Assembly: GCF_000745215.1 (NCBI RefSeq)
Contig: NZ_JQNK01000009.1
Location: 1,674,001 to 1,738,000, forward strand
Reading direction: 5' to 3'
DNA length: 64,000 bases
From: Methylosinus sp. PW1
GTDB lineage: Bacteria > Pseudomonadota > Alphaproteobacteria > Rhizobiales > Beijerinckiaceae
Shown here piece by piece: positions 46,321 to 57,977 of the stretch. The notes under the pieces were generated by a model. The model was given only the letters and a program-made list of their open reading frames with translations, had not been told where the DNA came from and did no database searches. Each line of letters opens with the position of its first letter. Positions within the stretch are counted from its first letter, which is position 1. The translations under genes and the position numbers were made by a program.

Positions 46321-46977
46321 ATGCCCAGCTTCGACCTTCGATTTTCCCGTCGCGCCGCGCTCGCCGCGGCGGCTCTCGCCGTCTTCGGCCTCGCCGCGCC
46401 CGCCTTCGCCCAGAAGGCGCCGAGCGGCAAAATCCCGGTCGAGGAGCTGATGGGGCCGAACGCCCTGCCGGATATCGTCGAAGGCAAGGCCGACGCGCCG
46501 ATCACCATCGTCGAATACGCCTCGATGACCTGCAGCCATTGCGCGGCCTTCCACAAGGACGTCTATCCGGCGCTGAAGAAGAAGTTCATCGACACCGGCA
46601 AGGTGAAGTTCATCCTGCGCGAGTTCCCGCTCGATCCGCTGGCGACGGCGGCCTTCATGCTGGCGCGCAACGCCGGCGACAAGCGCGACGCGGTGGTCGA
46701 TCTGCTCTTCGCGCAGCAGAAGAACTGGGCCTTCGTCGACAAGCCGCTCGACGGCCTCGCCGGCGTGCTGAAGCAGACCGGGCTCGGCCAGGAGAAATTC
46801 GAGGCGACGCTGAAGGATCAGCAGCTCTTCGAGAATGTGAGCAAGGTGCGCGACCGCGCGGCGGAGAAGTTCGGCATTAATTCGACGCCGACCTTCTTCA
46901 TCAATGGCGACAAATACAGCGGCGAGATTCCCGAGGCCGACCTCGAGAAGATTCTGACCGAGAAGGCGAAGTCGTAA
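46321..46977 (+). CDS. Exported DsbA-family thiol:disulfide protein
   Basis: A 218-residue periplasmic thioredoxin-fold protein. The N-terminal twin arginines (FSRRAALAAAALAVFGLAAPAFAQ) suggest Tat or Sec export. The active site is CSHC near residue 66, followed by the DsbA/DsbG-type helical insertion, and the cis-Pro lies in INSTPTFFING. It is likely to introduce or isomerise disulfides in exported proteins. No DsbB partner is adjacent. Confidence 0.9.
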   Translation: MPSFDLRFSRRAALAAAALAVFGLAAPAFAQKAPSGKIPVEELMGPNALPDIVEGKADAPITIVEYASMTCSHCAAFHKDVYPALKKKFIDTGKVKFILREFPLDPLATAAFMLARNAGDKRDAVVDLLFAQQKNWAFVDKPLDGLAGVLKQTGLGQEKFEATLKDQQLFENVSKVRDRAAEKFGINSTPTFFINGDKYSGEIPEADLEKILTEKAKS

Positions 46978-47379
46978 GAGGCGTCGGCGCGAGGCCGGCG
47001 GGTCGGACGTATTCGAGCCCGAAGGCCCCCTCCCCAGCCCTCCCCCGCTTCGCGGGAGAGGGAGCAGATTGCACGCTTCATCGACGTTTCGCGTAACGTC
47101 GCCGCCTTCCCTCTCCCGCGAAGCGCACGGCTGTCCGGGGAAAGTTTTTCGGTTGTAGCCAACGTGTTGGAGGATTCGCGCAGGTTGTATTTTCTGCGTT
47201 CGAAGCGCCTCTCCGCTCTCTTTCTCGGACGTTCGCAAGCAGCGGACGTTGAAAAGCACGCGGAAAGCGCCCATCGTGGATTGCAACACTGCCTCCAAAG
47301 ACTCGCATGCGTTGCGCGATATTTTTCCCCGGACAGCCGTGCGCGAAGCGGGGGAGGGTGAGGGAGGGGGCGCTTCTTC
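46978..47379. repeat. Composite REP/REPIN region with two inverted-repeat pairs
   Basis: This 402-bp gap contains an 18-bp perfect inverted repeat (47046-47063 and 47108-47125, CGCTTCGCGGGAGAGGGA). It overlaps a 21-bp perfect inverted repeat (47123-47143 and 47324-47344) that encloses 180 bp of non-repetitive sequence. A third REP-like core follows at 47342-47357. No gene was recognised inside the 180-bp segment. Confidence 0.75.
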
Positions 47380-48033
47380 TCACATCGACCCCTCGCCGCC
47401 GACCAAGCCGGCGCCGATGGCGAGCCAGACGAGATGCGCGTCCGTGCGGGCGCCCATCTTGGATTTGATCTGATAGTGATAATTCTGCACCGTCTTGGCG
47501 CTGAGATTGAGCGCCCCGGCGATTTCTTCTGTCGTGCGGCCGGAGGCGACGAGGCGCAGAATCTCCGTCTCGCGCGGCCCGAGATCGTCGAGCGGCGAGC
47601 GGCCTTCGGCGAGGCGCTCCGCCGCGATCTCCCGCGCTATGTCGTCGCCGAGCGCGCGGCCGCCATGGGCGACCGTCTCCACCGCGCGGACCAGCTCGGC
47701 CGCCTCGCCGCCCTTGGTGACGAAGCCGCTGGCGCCAGCCTCGAACGCCTTCAGCGCATAGGCGGCGGCGTCATGCATGGTGACGACGAGAATGCGCGCC
47801 TTCTTGTCCCATTGACGAATATGGCGCACCGCCTCCAGCCCGCCGGCGCCGCCGGCGAGCTGCAAATCCATCACCACCACATCGGGCGAGAATTTGCGAT
47901 AGGCCTGATAGGCCGCGGCGGCGCTGTCCGCCTCGCCGACGACGCGAAAGCCCGGCTGGCGCTCCAGCAGGCGACGATAGCCCTCCCGCACGATCGGATG
48001 ATCGTCGACGAGCAGGACCGAGACGCCGCTCAC
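47380..48033 (-). CDS. NarL-family response regulator
   Basis: A 217-residue regulator with receiver Asp56 (VVVMDLQLAGG), switch residues in LVVTMHDAAAYALKAFEAGASGFVTKG, and a C-terminal LuxR-type helix-turn-helix (LGPRETEILRLVASGRTTEEIAGALNLSAKTVQNYHYQI region). It starts at GTG 48033, overlapping the kinase stop by 4 bp (GTGA), so the two are cotranslated and form a pair. Targets unknown. Confidence 0.92.
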   Translation of the reverse strand: MSGVSVLLVDDHPIVREGYRRLLERQPGFRVVGEADSAAAAYQAYRKFSPDVVVMDLQLAGGAGGLEAVRHIRQWDKKARILVVTMHDAAAYALKAFEAGASGFVTKGGEAAELVRAVETVAHGGRALGDDIAREIAAERLAEGRSPLDDLGPRETEILRLVASGRTTEEIAGALNLSAKTVQNYHYQIKSKMGARTDAHLVWLAIGAGLVGGEGSM

Positions 48034-49430
48034 GCCGCCCGTCCGAATGCGCCGGCGGCGTTGGAATTGGCCGGCGCCAGCGGAATGCGCGCCGCGACGC
48101 AGACGCCATGCGCGGCGCGGTCGATGGAGAGGCTGCCGCCGAAGGCCGAGACGCGCTCGCGCATGCCGAGCAGGCCATGGCCGGCGGAAAAATCGATGCG
48201 CGTCGGATCGCCCTCGCCATCGTCCTCCACAGTGAGCGCGACAACGCCGTCATTGGAGGCGAGGCGCTCCACGCGCAGAAAAACCTCGCTCGGCCGGCCG
48301 TGGCGCATGGCGTTGGTGAGGCATTCCTGCGCGATGCGGAAGACGCTGGTGGAGACCGCGGGCGGCACGCCGGCGAGATCGCCCATCAGATCGAGATGCA
48401 CGACCGCACGCGGCGCCGTCTGCGCATTCCAGCCGGCGACGAGCTGAACGAGGCAGGCCTCGAGGCCCAATTCGTCCAAATCCTGCGAGCGCAGCCGCGC
48501 CAGCGCCTCGCGCAGCGTCATCGTCATGCGCCGCGCCACCTTGCCGATGGAGCGGGCGTCGGCGGCGAGATCGGGCCGGTCGGAGGCCCCCGCCTCTATC
48601 GCCGCGGCGAAGGCGCTGGTCGCCGTCAGGCATTGGCCGAACTCGTCATGGAGATCGCGCGCCAGGGCGCGGCGCTCCTCCTCCTGCACCTCGAACAGCC
48701 GCTTGGTCAGCGCGACGCGCTCCGCCGTCGTCTGCGCCAATCGCTCGGCGAGGTCGTTGACGGCGCGGGCGATGAGGCCGAACTCGCCGCTGGTGAAGGA
48801 TTTGACGCGGTGGCGGTAATTGCCCTTCTCGAGCCGGCGCAGCCCGTCGACGATCGTCTGCGTCGGCGCCAGCGCATGGAAGATGGCGAGCGCCGCCAGC
48901 AGGCAGACGCCGACCGCCATGGAGGCGGCGACGCCGGCGACGATGGAAATCTCGCGCCAGGCCTGCCGCACGGCGGCCGCCGAATCGGCGCGCGCCACCA
49001 CGGCGCCCGTCTCCGGCTGGCGCACGGTGAGCGGCCGCGACACCGGCGCCGGCGCGCCGAACAGAAGATCGAAAGCGTGGGTGAACCATTGCGGCGCCTC
49101 GACGCCGACGCCGTCCATCTGGCTGCACAGCACGCGCGGCTCCTCCGTCCCCGGCGCGAAAGTGATGCAGACGCCGGGCGAGACGAGCTTCAAAGTGGCG
49201 AGCGACTCCCAATTGGGAATAGGCAAAATATTGTCGCGCCGCATGGAGCCGCGCCAGAGAATCTCGCGCCAGAAGAGATGCTCGAGCTCATGGGCGACGC
49301 GCTCCGCCGAGGCTTGCGTCTCCGCGCGGATGGAGCGATTGGCGTCGTCCATCACCCAGCCGATGGCGAGCGCGAGGCAAAAGCCCACAATGGCGACGAG
49401 TCGCATGATGAGGCGAATGATCAATTGCAT
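48030..49430 (-). CDS. Membrane sensor histidine kinase (HisKA_3 type)
   Basis: A 466-residue kinase. A first membrane segment (LIMRLVAIVGFCLALAIGWV) is followed by a periplasmic domain of about 130 residues (DNILPIPNWESLATLKLVSPGVCITF region). Then come a second membrane segment near 165-190, a HAMP domain (RRLEKGNYRHRVKSFTSGEFG), the dimerisation box with phospho-His in ALARDLHDEFGQCL, and an HATPase (FRIAQECLTNAMRHG, VEDDGEG). This is the NarX/UhpB-type layout. It recalls the MoxY kinases of methylotrophs, a weak resemblance only. The ATG at 49430 is chosen over an upstream extension lacking a signal sequence. Confidence 0.88.
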   Translation of the reverse strand: MQLIIRLIMRLVAIVGFCLALAIGWVMDDANRSIRAETQASAERVAHELEHLFWREILWRGSMRRDNILPIPNWESLATLKLVSPGVCITFAPGTEEPRVLCSQMDGVGVEAPQWFTHAFDLLFGAPAPVSRPLTVRQPETGAVVARADSAAAVRQAWREISIVAGVAASMAVGVCLLAALAIFHALAPTQTIVDGLRRLEKGNYRHRVKSFTSGEFGLIARAVNDLAERLAQTTAERVALTKRLFEVQEEERRALARDLHDEFGQCLTATSAFAAAIEAGASDRPDLAADARSIGKVARRMTMTLREALARLRSQDLDELGLEACLVQLVAGWNAQTAPRAVVHLDLMGDLAGVPPAVSTSVFRIAQECLTNAMRHGRPSEVFLRVERLASNDGVVALTVEDDGEGDPTRIDFSAGHGLLGMRERVSAFGGSLSIDRAAHGVCVAARIPLAPANSNAAGAFGRAA

Positions 49431-49635
49431 CGGGCTTCGCTCCGGCTCTCTCCCAGCGTGGCCGAGTAAAGCAGGAATCGCCTTGACCGCCAATGCGATC
49501 CGGCCGTCGCTCCGCTTCCCCTCGGGAAAATCGGGCAAAATGCCCGGCGCGACGCGGGCTCGAGCGCTCTAGGGCGCGCGGCGGGGAGCGGGCAGGATCG
49601 CGCCTCTCCCCTGCCGGGGCTTTCGGAGATTTACG

Positions 49636-50133
49636 ATGAGACAGCCATCGATCGCGGCGCGCCTGCCGTCGCGCAACGCCTTTCTGCTCGCCTTCGCCGC
49701 ACTGCTGCTGGGCATGGCGCTCGCCATCGCCTGGGTCTTGGGCTTTACCCTGTTCTACCCGGACAGCGCGCTTGCCCACGCCATCCCCCGGCGTGACGAT
49801 CTCATCCGCGCTCATATCGACTATCTGATGATGGCGCAGTTCGTCTTCGTCTTCGCGCTGCTGTTCCGCCAATACGCGATACGGCCGCCGATCTGGATGA
49901 TCGTCTCTATCTGCTTCGGCACGTTCAACAACCCGCTGTCCTTCGCGCTGCGGGCGCTGAGGCCGAAGATCGATCCGGCGACGCTGCCGCCGGTCGAGCC
50001 GCATTTTCCGCTGATCGCGGGGGTGAGCTTCACTCTGACGACGGTCGGGTTTCTGACGGCGGCCTTTCTCGCCGTCCGCGCGGCGTGGCGGGCGGGGAAT
50101 GCAGAGGCGGCGCCGACGATCGCTCGGAGCCTC

Positions 50134-50148
<15 letters not shown>
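49636..50148 (+). CDS. Unrecognised inner-membrane protein (170 residues)
   Basis: Four hydrophobic segments are visible (FLLAFAALLLGMALAIAWVL, LMMAQFVFVFALLF, PPIWMIVSICFGTF, FTLTTVGFLTAAFLAVRAAW). The loop after the first contains FYPDSALAHAIPRRDDLIRAHIDYL, including a His that could bind a ligand. No family was recognised. Its last five codons (GAGCGAGCGGAATAG) are repeated at the start of the second copy of the 280-bp tandem duplication that follows. Confidence 0.75.
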
Positions 50149-52289
<2,141 letters not shown>

Positions 52290-52379
52290 TTACGCTTATC
52301 GCCTCTGGATCGATTCGGAAAAGACTTTTTTCGTCGGCCGGCGGAATTCCACCGGCCGTTCGCTGGCCGAAGCTGCGAA

Positions 52380-52401
52380 GGGCGGCCCTCGCGAGCCGCC
52401 C
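52380..52401 (-). terminator. Hairpin after secG
   Basis: GGGCGGC (52380-52386) and GCCGCCC (52395-52401) pair perfectly around an 8-nt loop, 5 nt after the secG stop on the minus strand. No T-tract follows, so termination is uncertain and pyrG may be partly cotranscribed. Confidence 0.4.
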
Positions 52402-52406
52402 GCGCC

Positions 52407-52895
52407 TCACTTCTGCTCGGCCGGAGCCTTGTCCGCGCCCTCCGGGGCTTTCGCCTCCGGCTCCTTCGCGCCTTCCGTCGCCGGAGCGGCGGCGGGCGAC
52501 TCTGCGGCCGGCGGCGTCGCGCCCTGGCGCTGCTGCTGGACGCGCTGCAGCTGGTCGAAGATGCTCTCTTTCTTCTCGGCCGGAGCCGGCGTCGAGGCGC
52601 CGGCCGCCGGCGCCCCGGCCGCCGGAACTTCCTTCAGCTCCAGCTTGGCGGGATCGAGCCCTTCGCCGCTGCCGCGCTCCCAGGCCGGAAGAACGGTCAG
52701 CGCGATGCTCGTCAGAAAGAAGATGGCGCCCAGAATGCCGGTGGCGCGGGTGACGGCGTTGGCCTGGCCGCGGCCCGTGAACAGGCCGCCGCCTCCGCCA
52801 ATGCCGAGCGCGCCGCCCTCCGACTTTTGGTAGAGGATCAGCACGACGAGAGCGACCACCACCATCAGGTGGATGACGATGATAACCTGCTGCAT
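52407..52895 (-). CDS. secG: Protein translocase subunit SecG
   Basis: A small component of the SecYEG channel. The family core is in the first 75 residues: QQVIIVIHLMVVVALVVLILYQ (helix 1), the cytoplasmic loop SEGGALGIGGGGGLFTGRG, and AILGAIFFLTSIALTVL-like helix 2 (GILGAIFFLTSIALTVLPAW). A disordered Ala/Pro/Glu-rich tail then makes up about half of the 162 residues, longer than in E. coli but known in alphaproteobacteria. The ATG at 52895 begins helix 1. Confidence 0.92.
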   Translation of the reverse strand: MQQVIIVIHLMVVVALVVLILYQKSEGGALGIGGGGGLFTGRGQANAVTRATGILGAIFFLTSIALTVLPAWERGSGEGLDPAKLELKEVPAAGAPAAGASTPAPAEKKESIFDQLQRVQQQRQGATPPAAESPAAAPATEGAKEPEAKAPEGADKAPAEQK

Positions 52896-53012
52896 GAACC
52901 GCTGTCTCCCGGCGCCCGGTTTCCGCCCGCCCCGCGGCCCGCGCATTTTCTTGTCGCGGGCCTTCTACACCAATTGCGCGGGACTAGGGAAGGGGCGGCG
53001 ACTGCCGCCGGC

Positions 53013-53480
53013 TCAATAGAAATTGCCGTCCTGGCCCCTCCAGCCCTTCGGGTCCTGGTCGAAGCGGGTCTCGTCGCTGAAGTCGAGCTTGGCGCCCGGC
53101 TCTATATATTGGCGATCCTTGATCTCCTGATTGGAGACGGTGGTCGAGAAATATTTGCTGGTCGAGCAGCCGGCCTTGACCGCTCCGGCCTCGTCCGGCT
53201 TGCAGTCGAGATTGGCGCCCTTGGGGAACTCCACCGAGCCGGTGAAGTAGAATTCGACGGCGTGATGGCCGGCGCCCTCGACATCCAGCCGCCAGAAGCG
53301 CGACACATCGAACTTCACCACCTTCGCATCCGCGTCGAACTTCTTCTTCAGCCGGTTCTCGAACACCGAGCGGGCGTTGTCGGCGGTCGGCTCGCAGGAG
53401 AACAGGCAAAAGGCCTCGGCGCGGCCGGCGGTGAGCGCGGCCACGAGCAGAGCGGCCGCCACGATCTTCGATTTCGACAT
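53013..53480 (-). CDS. Unrecognised exported protein (155 residues)
   Basis: A clear signal peptide (IVAAALLVAALTAGRAEA) precedes a mature part that begins FCLFSCEPT. The mature domain contains FWRLDVEGAGHHAVEFYFTGSVEF, a cysteine pair CKPDEAGAVKAGC and a C-terminal DETRFDQDPKGW. It is probably periplasmic with one disulfide. No family was recognised. It is divergent from leuB. Confidence 0.7.
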   Translation of the reverse strand: MSKSKIVAAALLVAALTAGRAEAFCLFSCEPTADNARSVFENRLKKKFDADAKVVKFDVSRFWRLDVEGAGHHAVEFYFTGSVEFPKGANLDCKPDEAGAVKAGCSTSKYFSTTVSNQEIKDRQYIEPGAKLDFSDETRFDQDPKGWRGQDGNFY

Positions 53481-53713
53481 GAAACGCGTCTCCTCTTTTC
53501 GTTTTTATCCTTCACGCCGTCCAAATGCGACGGGCGCGAAGCGGGGCTCCTTATGGGGCTCGGAACGCAGGCTGCACGGCCGTCGCGATCCCGGCAAGCC
53601 GACGGCCTCGGACAGATTGTCGCATCACGATGGATTTCTCCGCGATGTTGCCTTGCGACGACGCGCGTCTTATTGACGGCGCAACCCCGAGAACCAGAGA
53701 TAGAGAGGATTTC

Positions 53714-54826
53714 ATGGCCGCCTACAAGCTCCTTCTCCTGCCGGGCGACGGCATCGGCCCGGAAATCATCGCCGAGGCCGAAAAGCTCATCGCCTTTCTG
53801 AGCGCCTCCGGCGTCGCCGCTTTCGAGACGGAGAAGGGCCTCGTCGGCGGCTCCGCCTATGACGCCCATGGACAGGCGATCAGCGAATCCGACATGGCCC
53901 TGGCCCAGAGCGCCGACGCCGTGCTGCTGGCCGCCGTCGGCGGGCCGAAATGGGACGGCGTGCCTTATGACGTGCGCCCGGAGGCCGGCCTATTGCGCCT
54001 GCGCAAGGACTTGGGCCTCTTCGCCAATCTGCGCCCCGCCATCTGCTATCCGGCGCTGGTCGACGCCTCCTCGCTGAAGCCCGATCTCGTCGACGGCCTC
54101 GACATCATGATCGTGCGCGAATTGACTGGCGGCGTCTATTTCGGCGAGCCCAAGGAGATCACCGATCTCGGCAATGGCCAGAAGCGCGGCGTCGACACGC
54201 AGGTCTATGAGACCTATGAGATCGAGCGCATCGCCCGCATCGCCTTCGAGCTCGCCCGCAAGCGCTCCAACAAGGTCACATCGTCCGAGAAGGCGAATGT
54301 GATGAAGTCCGGCCTGTTGTGGCGCGAGGTGGTGACGGCCCTGCACGCGCGCGAATATTCCGATGTGCAGCTCGAGCATATGCTCGCCGACGCGCTCGGC
54401 ATGCAGCTCGTGCGCCGGCCCAAGCAGTTCGACGTGATCGTCACCGACAATCTCTTCGGCGATCTTCTGTCGGACGTCGCCTCCATGCTGACCGGCTCGC
54501 TCGGCATGCTGCCCTCCGCCTCTCTCGGCGGGGAGGACGCCGCCACGGGCAAGCGCAAGGCGCTCTACGAGCCCTGCCACGGCTCCGCGCCGGACATCGC
54601 CGGCAAGGCGCTCGCCAATCCGATCGCCATGATCGGCTCGCTGGTGATGGCGCTGCGCTATTCCTTCGGCCTGATCCCAGTCGCCGACGCGATCGACAAG
54701 GCGATCGCCGATGTGCTGGCCGCCGGCCTGCGCACGGCCGATATCGCCGGGCCGAACGACAAGCCTGTGTCCACCAGCCAGATGGGCGACGCGATTCTGG
54801 CGGAGCTGAAGAAGACATTGGGGTGA
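53714..54826 (+). CDS. leuB: 3-Isopropylmalate dehydrogenase
   Basis: NAD-dependent oxidative decarboxylation of 3-isopropylmalate in leucine synthesis. The 370-residue protein has [15 protein letters not shown], the substrate arginines in [34 protein letters not shown], the [11 protein letters not shown] loop typical of IPMDH, and [27 protein letters not shown]. The ATG at 53714 has GAGAGGA 4 nt upstream, and the upstream in-frame region is unconserved. I looked for a Leu-rich leader upstream and found none. Confidence 0.96.
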   Translation: MAAYKLLLLPGDGIGPEIIAEAEKLIAFLSASGVAAFETEKGLVGGSAYDAHGQAISESDMALAQSADAVLLAAVGGPKWDGVPYDVRPEAGLLRLRKDLGLFANLRPAICYPALVDASSLKPDLVDGLDIMIVRELTGGVYFGEPKEITDLGNGQKRGVDTQVYETYEIERIARIAFELARKRSNKVTSSEKANVMKSGLLWREVVTALHAREYSDVQLEHMLADALGMQLVRRPKQFDVIVTDNLFGDLLSDVASMLTGSLGMLPSASLGGEDAATGKRKALYEPCHGSAPDIAGKALANPIAMIGSLVMALRYSFGLIPVADAIDKAIADVLAAGLRTADIAGPNDKPVSTSQMGDAILAELKKTLG

Positions 54827-54845
54827 CGACGACGGTCGCGGGGTT

Positions 54846-55026
54846 CTTCCTTCTCCCGCTCGCGGGAGAAGGTGGCCCTCGCGTCAGCGAGGGTCGGATG
54901 AGAGCGCCAAAATCTCGGCGCCTCGCATGGACGACCGCTCTCGACCTTCGAACATCCGGCGAGCCTTGAGAGCCCTCATCCGACCCGGCTACGCCGGGCC
55001 ACCTTCTCCCACGAGTGGGAGAAGGG
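54846..55026. repeat. REPIN-like double palindrome overlapping the 3' end of ftsH
   Basis: Same family as 8324-8489 but in reverse orientation: the left arm has CCCTCGCGTCAGCGAGGG and the right arm CCCGGCTACGCCGGG. Both arms carry TTCTCCC...GGGAGAAGG hairpins. The right arm forms the last codons and the TAG stop (54989-54991) of the ftsH paralogue. Confidence 0.85.
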
Positions 55027-56857
55027 CGCGCGCATCGATCAGCGCCTTCACCTCATCCCGTATCGGCTCCAACTCCTCTTCCGTGAACGTCTCCTTATCG
55101 AGCAGCCGCTTCGCCGTCTCCTCGTGAATGCTCGCGCAGGCTTTCAATATCCGTGTCGCGCGCGCGAAGGCGTCCTCCACCAGATCGCGCACGGCGCGAT
55201 CGATGCGCGCGCTCGTCTCCTCGCTCGCCTCGGAACGCTGGCCGAGATCGGCTAAGTCGAGATAGCGCGGCCGCTCGGCGATATAGGAGGCTTGGCCGAC
55301 CGCGGGCTCCATGCCGTAGCGCGTCGCCATGGAGCGCGCCATCTCGGTCGCGCGTTGCAGATCGTCGGCGGCGCCGGTGGTCGCCTCGTGGAACACATTC
55401 ATCTCCGCCGCGCGGCCGCCGAGCAGAACCGTCATGCGATTCATCAGCTCCGAGCGCGTCATCAGATAGCGGTCCTCGGTCGGCATTTGCATCGTATAGC
55501 CGAGCGCGCCCATGCCGCGCGGAATGATCGAGACCTTCTTGATCGGATCCATATCCGGCAGCGCCATGGCGACGATCGCATGGCCCATCTCGTGATAGGC
55601 GACGATGCGCCGCTCGCGCGGATGCAGCAGGCGATTGCGCTTCTCCGGCCCGGCGATCACACGCTCGATCGCAGAGGTGAAATCGTCCAACGTCACCGAG
55701 ACCGCGCGCCGGCGCGTCGCCAGAGTCGCCGCCTCATTGACGAGATTGGCGAGATCGGCGCCGGTGAAGCCCGGCGTCATCGCCGCGATCTGCGTGGGAT
55801 CGATATCGGCGCCGAGCTTTATCTTGCGCAAATGCACTTTCAAGATCGCGGCGCGGCCGATCTTGTCCGGCCGATCGACGGAAATCTGCCGATCGAAGCG
55901 CCCGGCGCGTAGCAGCGCGGGATCGAGCACCTCGGGCCGATTGGTGGCGGCGAGCAGCACGACGCCGGCGCTCGGATCGAATCCATCCAATTCGGCGAGC
56001 AATTGATTGAGCGTCTGCTCCTTCTCGTCATGGCCGCCGGAAAGGCCCGATATTCCGCGCGCGCGGCCGAGCGCATCCAATTCGTCGATGAAGATGATGC
56101 ACGGCGCGGAGGCGCGCGCCTGAGCGAACAGATCGCGCACGCGCGCGGCGCCGACGCCGACGAACATCTCCACGAATTCCGAGCCGGTGATGGAGAAGAA
56201 GGGCACGCCCGCCTCGCCCGCCACCGCGCGGGCGAGCAGAGTCTTGCCGGTGCCGGGCGGGCCGACGAGAAGAATGCCTTTGGGAACGCGCGCGCCGAGG
56301 CGTCCATAGGTCTTGGGGTCCTTCAGAAAGGCGACGATCTCCTGCAATTCCGCCTTCGCCTCGTCGACGCCGGCGACATCGGCGAAGCCGACCTTCACAT
56401 CCGTCTCGACGAAAATCTTGGCGCGGCTCTGGCCGATCTGCATGACCGAGCCCAAGCCTTGCGTCATGCGGCGCGACAAAAAGCTCCAGACGAGGAAGAA
56501 GAGGGCGATCGGCACGACCCAGGAGAGCAGGGTCGAGACCCAGGTGTTTTCGACGATTCCGGAATATTTGACATTGGCGGCCTGCAGCTCGGCGGCGATG
56601 TCGGTCGGCACGCGCACGGCGACGATCTGCTTGCGCCCATCCTTCATCGGCTCCTCGAGCGTCGCGCGCATCATGTCGGCGCCGACCTCGACCGAGGCGA
56701 TCTTGCTGTCGCGCAGGAGGTTCTGGAACTCGCTATAGGGAACGACCTCGGTCTGACGATAGACCGTCCACATCTGCTGCAATATGAGCACGCCGATCAG
56801 CGCCAGCAGAAAATAGGCGAGATGAAAGGACCAGGGCTTATCCTTCGGGGGCTCCAT
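54989..56857 (-). CDS. ftsH: ATP-dependent zinc metalloprotease, FtsH family (likely a paralogue)
   Basis: A membrane-anchored AAA+ protease that degrades misfolded or regulatory membrane proteins. From the ATG at 56857 (GGAGG 7-8 nt upstream) it has 622 residues. Two membrane helices (about 11-27 and 108-126) flank the periplasmic domain. Walker A GPPGTGKT is at 199-206, then FIDELDALG and the second region of homology. The zinc site HEMGH is at 422-426, with the third ligand in TGAADDLQ. The last dozen residues ([12 protein letters not shown]) come from a REP element. Absence of tilS upstream suggests it is not the primary ftsH locus. Confidence 0.93.
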   Translation of the reverse strand: MEPPKDKPWSFHLAYFLLALIGVLILQQMWTVYRQTEVVPYSEFQNLLRDSKIASVEVGADMMRATLEEPMKDGRKQIVAVRVPTDIAAELQAANVKYSGIVENTWVSTLLSWVVPIALFFLVWSFLSRRMTQGLGSVMQIGQSRAKIFVETDVKVGFADVAGVDEAKAELQEIVAFLKDPKTYGRLGARVPKGILLVGPPGTGKTLLARAVAGEAGVPFFSITGSEFVEMFVGVGAARVRDLFAQARASAPCIIFIDELDALGRARGISGLSGGHDEKEQTLNQLLAELDGFDPSAGVVLLAATNRPEVLDPALLRAGRFDRQISVDRPDKIGRAAILKVHLRKIKLGADIDPTQIAAMTPGFTGADLANLVNEAATLATRRRAVSVTLDDFTSAIERVIAGPEKRNRLLHPRERRIVAYHEMGHAIVAMALPDMDPIKKVSIIPRGMGALGYTMQMPTEDRYLMTRSELMNRMTVLLGGRAAEMNVFHEATTGAADDLQRATEMARSMATRYGMEPAVGQASYIAERPRYLDLADLGQRSEASEETSARIDRAVRDLVEDAFARATRILKACASIHEETAKRLLDKETFTEEELEPIRDEVKALIDARALLPLVGEGGPA

Positions 56858-56990
56858 TGATCTCGCCTCCACGTCGCTGAAGCTGGACCGAGCGTCCGCG
56901 CGCATACGCGAAAGAGACGAGGCGCGCCGATGGAATATAGGCGCCGCCGCGAGCTTATCCATCGGCGCGCATGTCGCAGGCGCCTCTCCG

Positions 56991-57677
56991 CTATTTGCGC
57001 GCAGCGGAACGTTCGGGCGCCCCTCGCGCCGCCTTCTTTTTTATAGGACGAGCTTCGGCTCGGCGCGCTTCGAGCGCTGGAGGCGCGCTCGCTATCTCGG
57101 CCGCGACTTCCTCGACTGCGCCTTGTGGCGCGAGGCAGGCGGCGAGCACACGCTCGATCAGGGGACGCATGGTCGCCGCATTGGCGTCCTGGAGCGCCTC
57201 CTCGCCGAGGACTTGGCGCAATATCGAGATTCCGAAGAGGCAGGCGTTGAAGAGAATGGCGCGCTCCTGCGCCGCCGGCCCTTCGAGCGTGGCGGCGATA
57301 GGGCCGATGAATTCCGGGCCGCTGCGCATACGCAATACTTCGCGCGCTTGCGGATTGGTCATGGAGCGCACGACGATCTCCAGCGTCTCATTCTCGCGCT
57401 CGCCGAACAGGCCCTCGGCATATTGCGCGCTGAGGCTGCTCCCTTCCGAGACGACCGGCCGCTCCTTCGCCCGCGAGGCCGTCAGCGCCGCCGCATAGAG
57501 CTGCTCCTTGGAGCCGAAGGCGCGGTGGACGAGCGCGACATCCACGCCGACATCGGCCGCTATGTCGCGAAGCTTGACGTCCTCATAGGAGGCCGAGCCG
57601 AAACGCGCGAGCGCCGCCTGGAGAATGCGCTCGCGCGTTTTCTCTCCGCCGCGGCTTTCTTTGCGCTTCGCCTGCAT
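56991..57677 (-). CDS. TetR-family transcriptional regulator
   Basis: A 228-residue repressor with the N-terminal TetR helix-turn-helix ([48 protein letters not shown] region, about 14-60) and a helical C-terminal ligand domain with a Lys/Arg/Ala-rich tail. The C-terminal domain has the layout of TetR_C-type regulators ([20 protein letters not shown]). The ATG at 57677 has AAGGA upstream. A 13-bp perfect palindrome lies 79 bp before its start and overlaps a promoter for the divergent genes, so autoregulation and control of the neighbours are likely. Confidence 0.88.
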   Translation of the reverse strand: MQAKRKESRGGEKTRERILQAALARFGSASYEDVKLRDIAADVGVDVALVHRAFGSKEQLYAAALTASRAKERPVVSEGSSLSAQYAEGLFGERENETLEIVVRSMTNPQAREVLRMRSGPEFIGPIAATLEGPAAQERAILFNACLFGISILRQVLGEEALQDANAATMRPLIERVLAACLAPQGAVEEVAAEIASAPPALEARRAEARPIKKKAARGAPERSAARK

Positions 57678-57755
57678 CTCGAAATCCTTCCCGCCCGTAC
57701 GCGCGCAAAATATGCGCGCATCGCCGGTGGTCAATCGGATTTGCGGCTCGCCGAC

Positions 57756-57768
57756 TCAACATTGTTGA
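57756..57768. promoter_or_regulatory. Candidate TetR-type operator
   Basis: TCAACA-T-TGTTGA is a perfect 13-bp palindrome in the divergent gap. Its right half contains the start of the TTGACT -35 box at 57765, so a bound repressor would block the rightward promoter. Confidence 0.55.
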
Positions 57769-57792
57769 CTTTTTTCGAGTCTCACGTATTTT
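57765..57792 (+). promoter_or_regulatory. Candidate sigma-70 promoter of the divergent small genes
   Basis: TTGACT (57765-57770) and TATTTT (57787-57792) are separated by 16 bp. It points to the small frames at 57843 and 57974 and overlaps the palindromic operator candidate. Confidence 0.5.
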
Positions 57793-57842
57793 CCACCTCG
57801 TTCTGCGCTGCTGGAGCGAGCGCGAAGATATTTCGATCGGCG

Positions 57843-57977
57843 ATGACTTTCGAAGCCGTCATTGCAGCACGCCAAATGAGAGCGCAGCCGATTCCGCCAG
57901 GCTTCGGCGACGCCGCTATCGTCTGGAGCATCGATCATTCCATCGAGCGTCGCTACGAAGAAAGAAGGATGAGATGA
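57843..57977 (+). CDS. Possible small protein (44 residues) coupled to the next gene
   Basis: The frame MTFEAVIAARQMRAQPIPPG and onward ends with TGA overlapping the ATG of the next gene (ATGA at 57974-57977). The composition (FGDAAIVWSIDHSIERRYEE) looks protein-like, and it is the first frame after the candidate promoter. The ribosome site is weak. Alternatively the region is a 5' untranslated leader. Confidence 0.4.
   Translation: MTFEAVIAARQMRAQPIPPGFGDAAIVWSIDHSIERRYEERRMR

Noticed and set aside
53500..53713. Leucine leader peptide upstream of leuB
   Set aside because: Small frames there contain no Leu run and no terminator-like hairpin.
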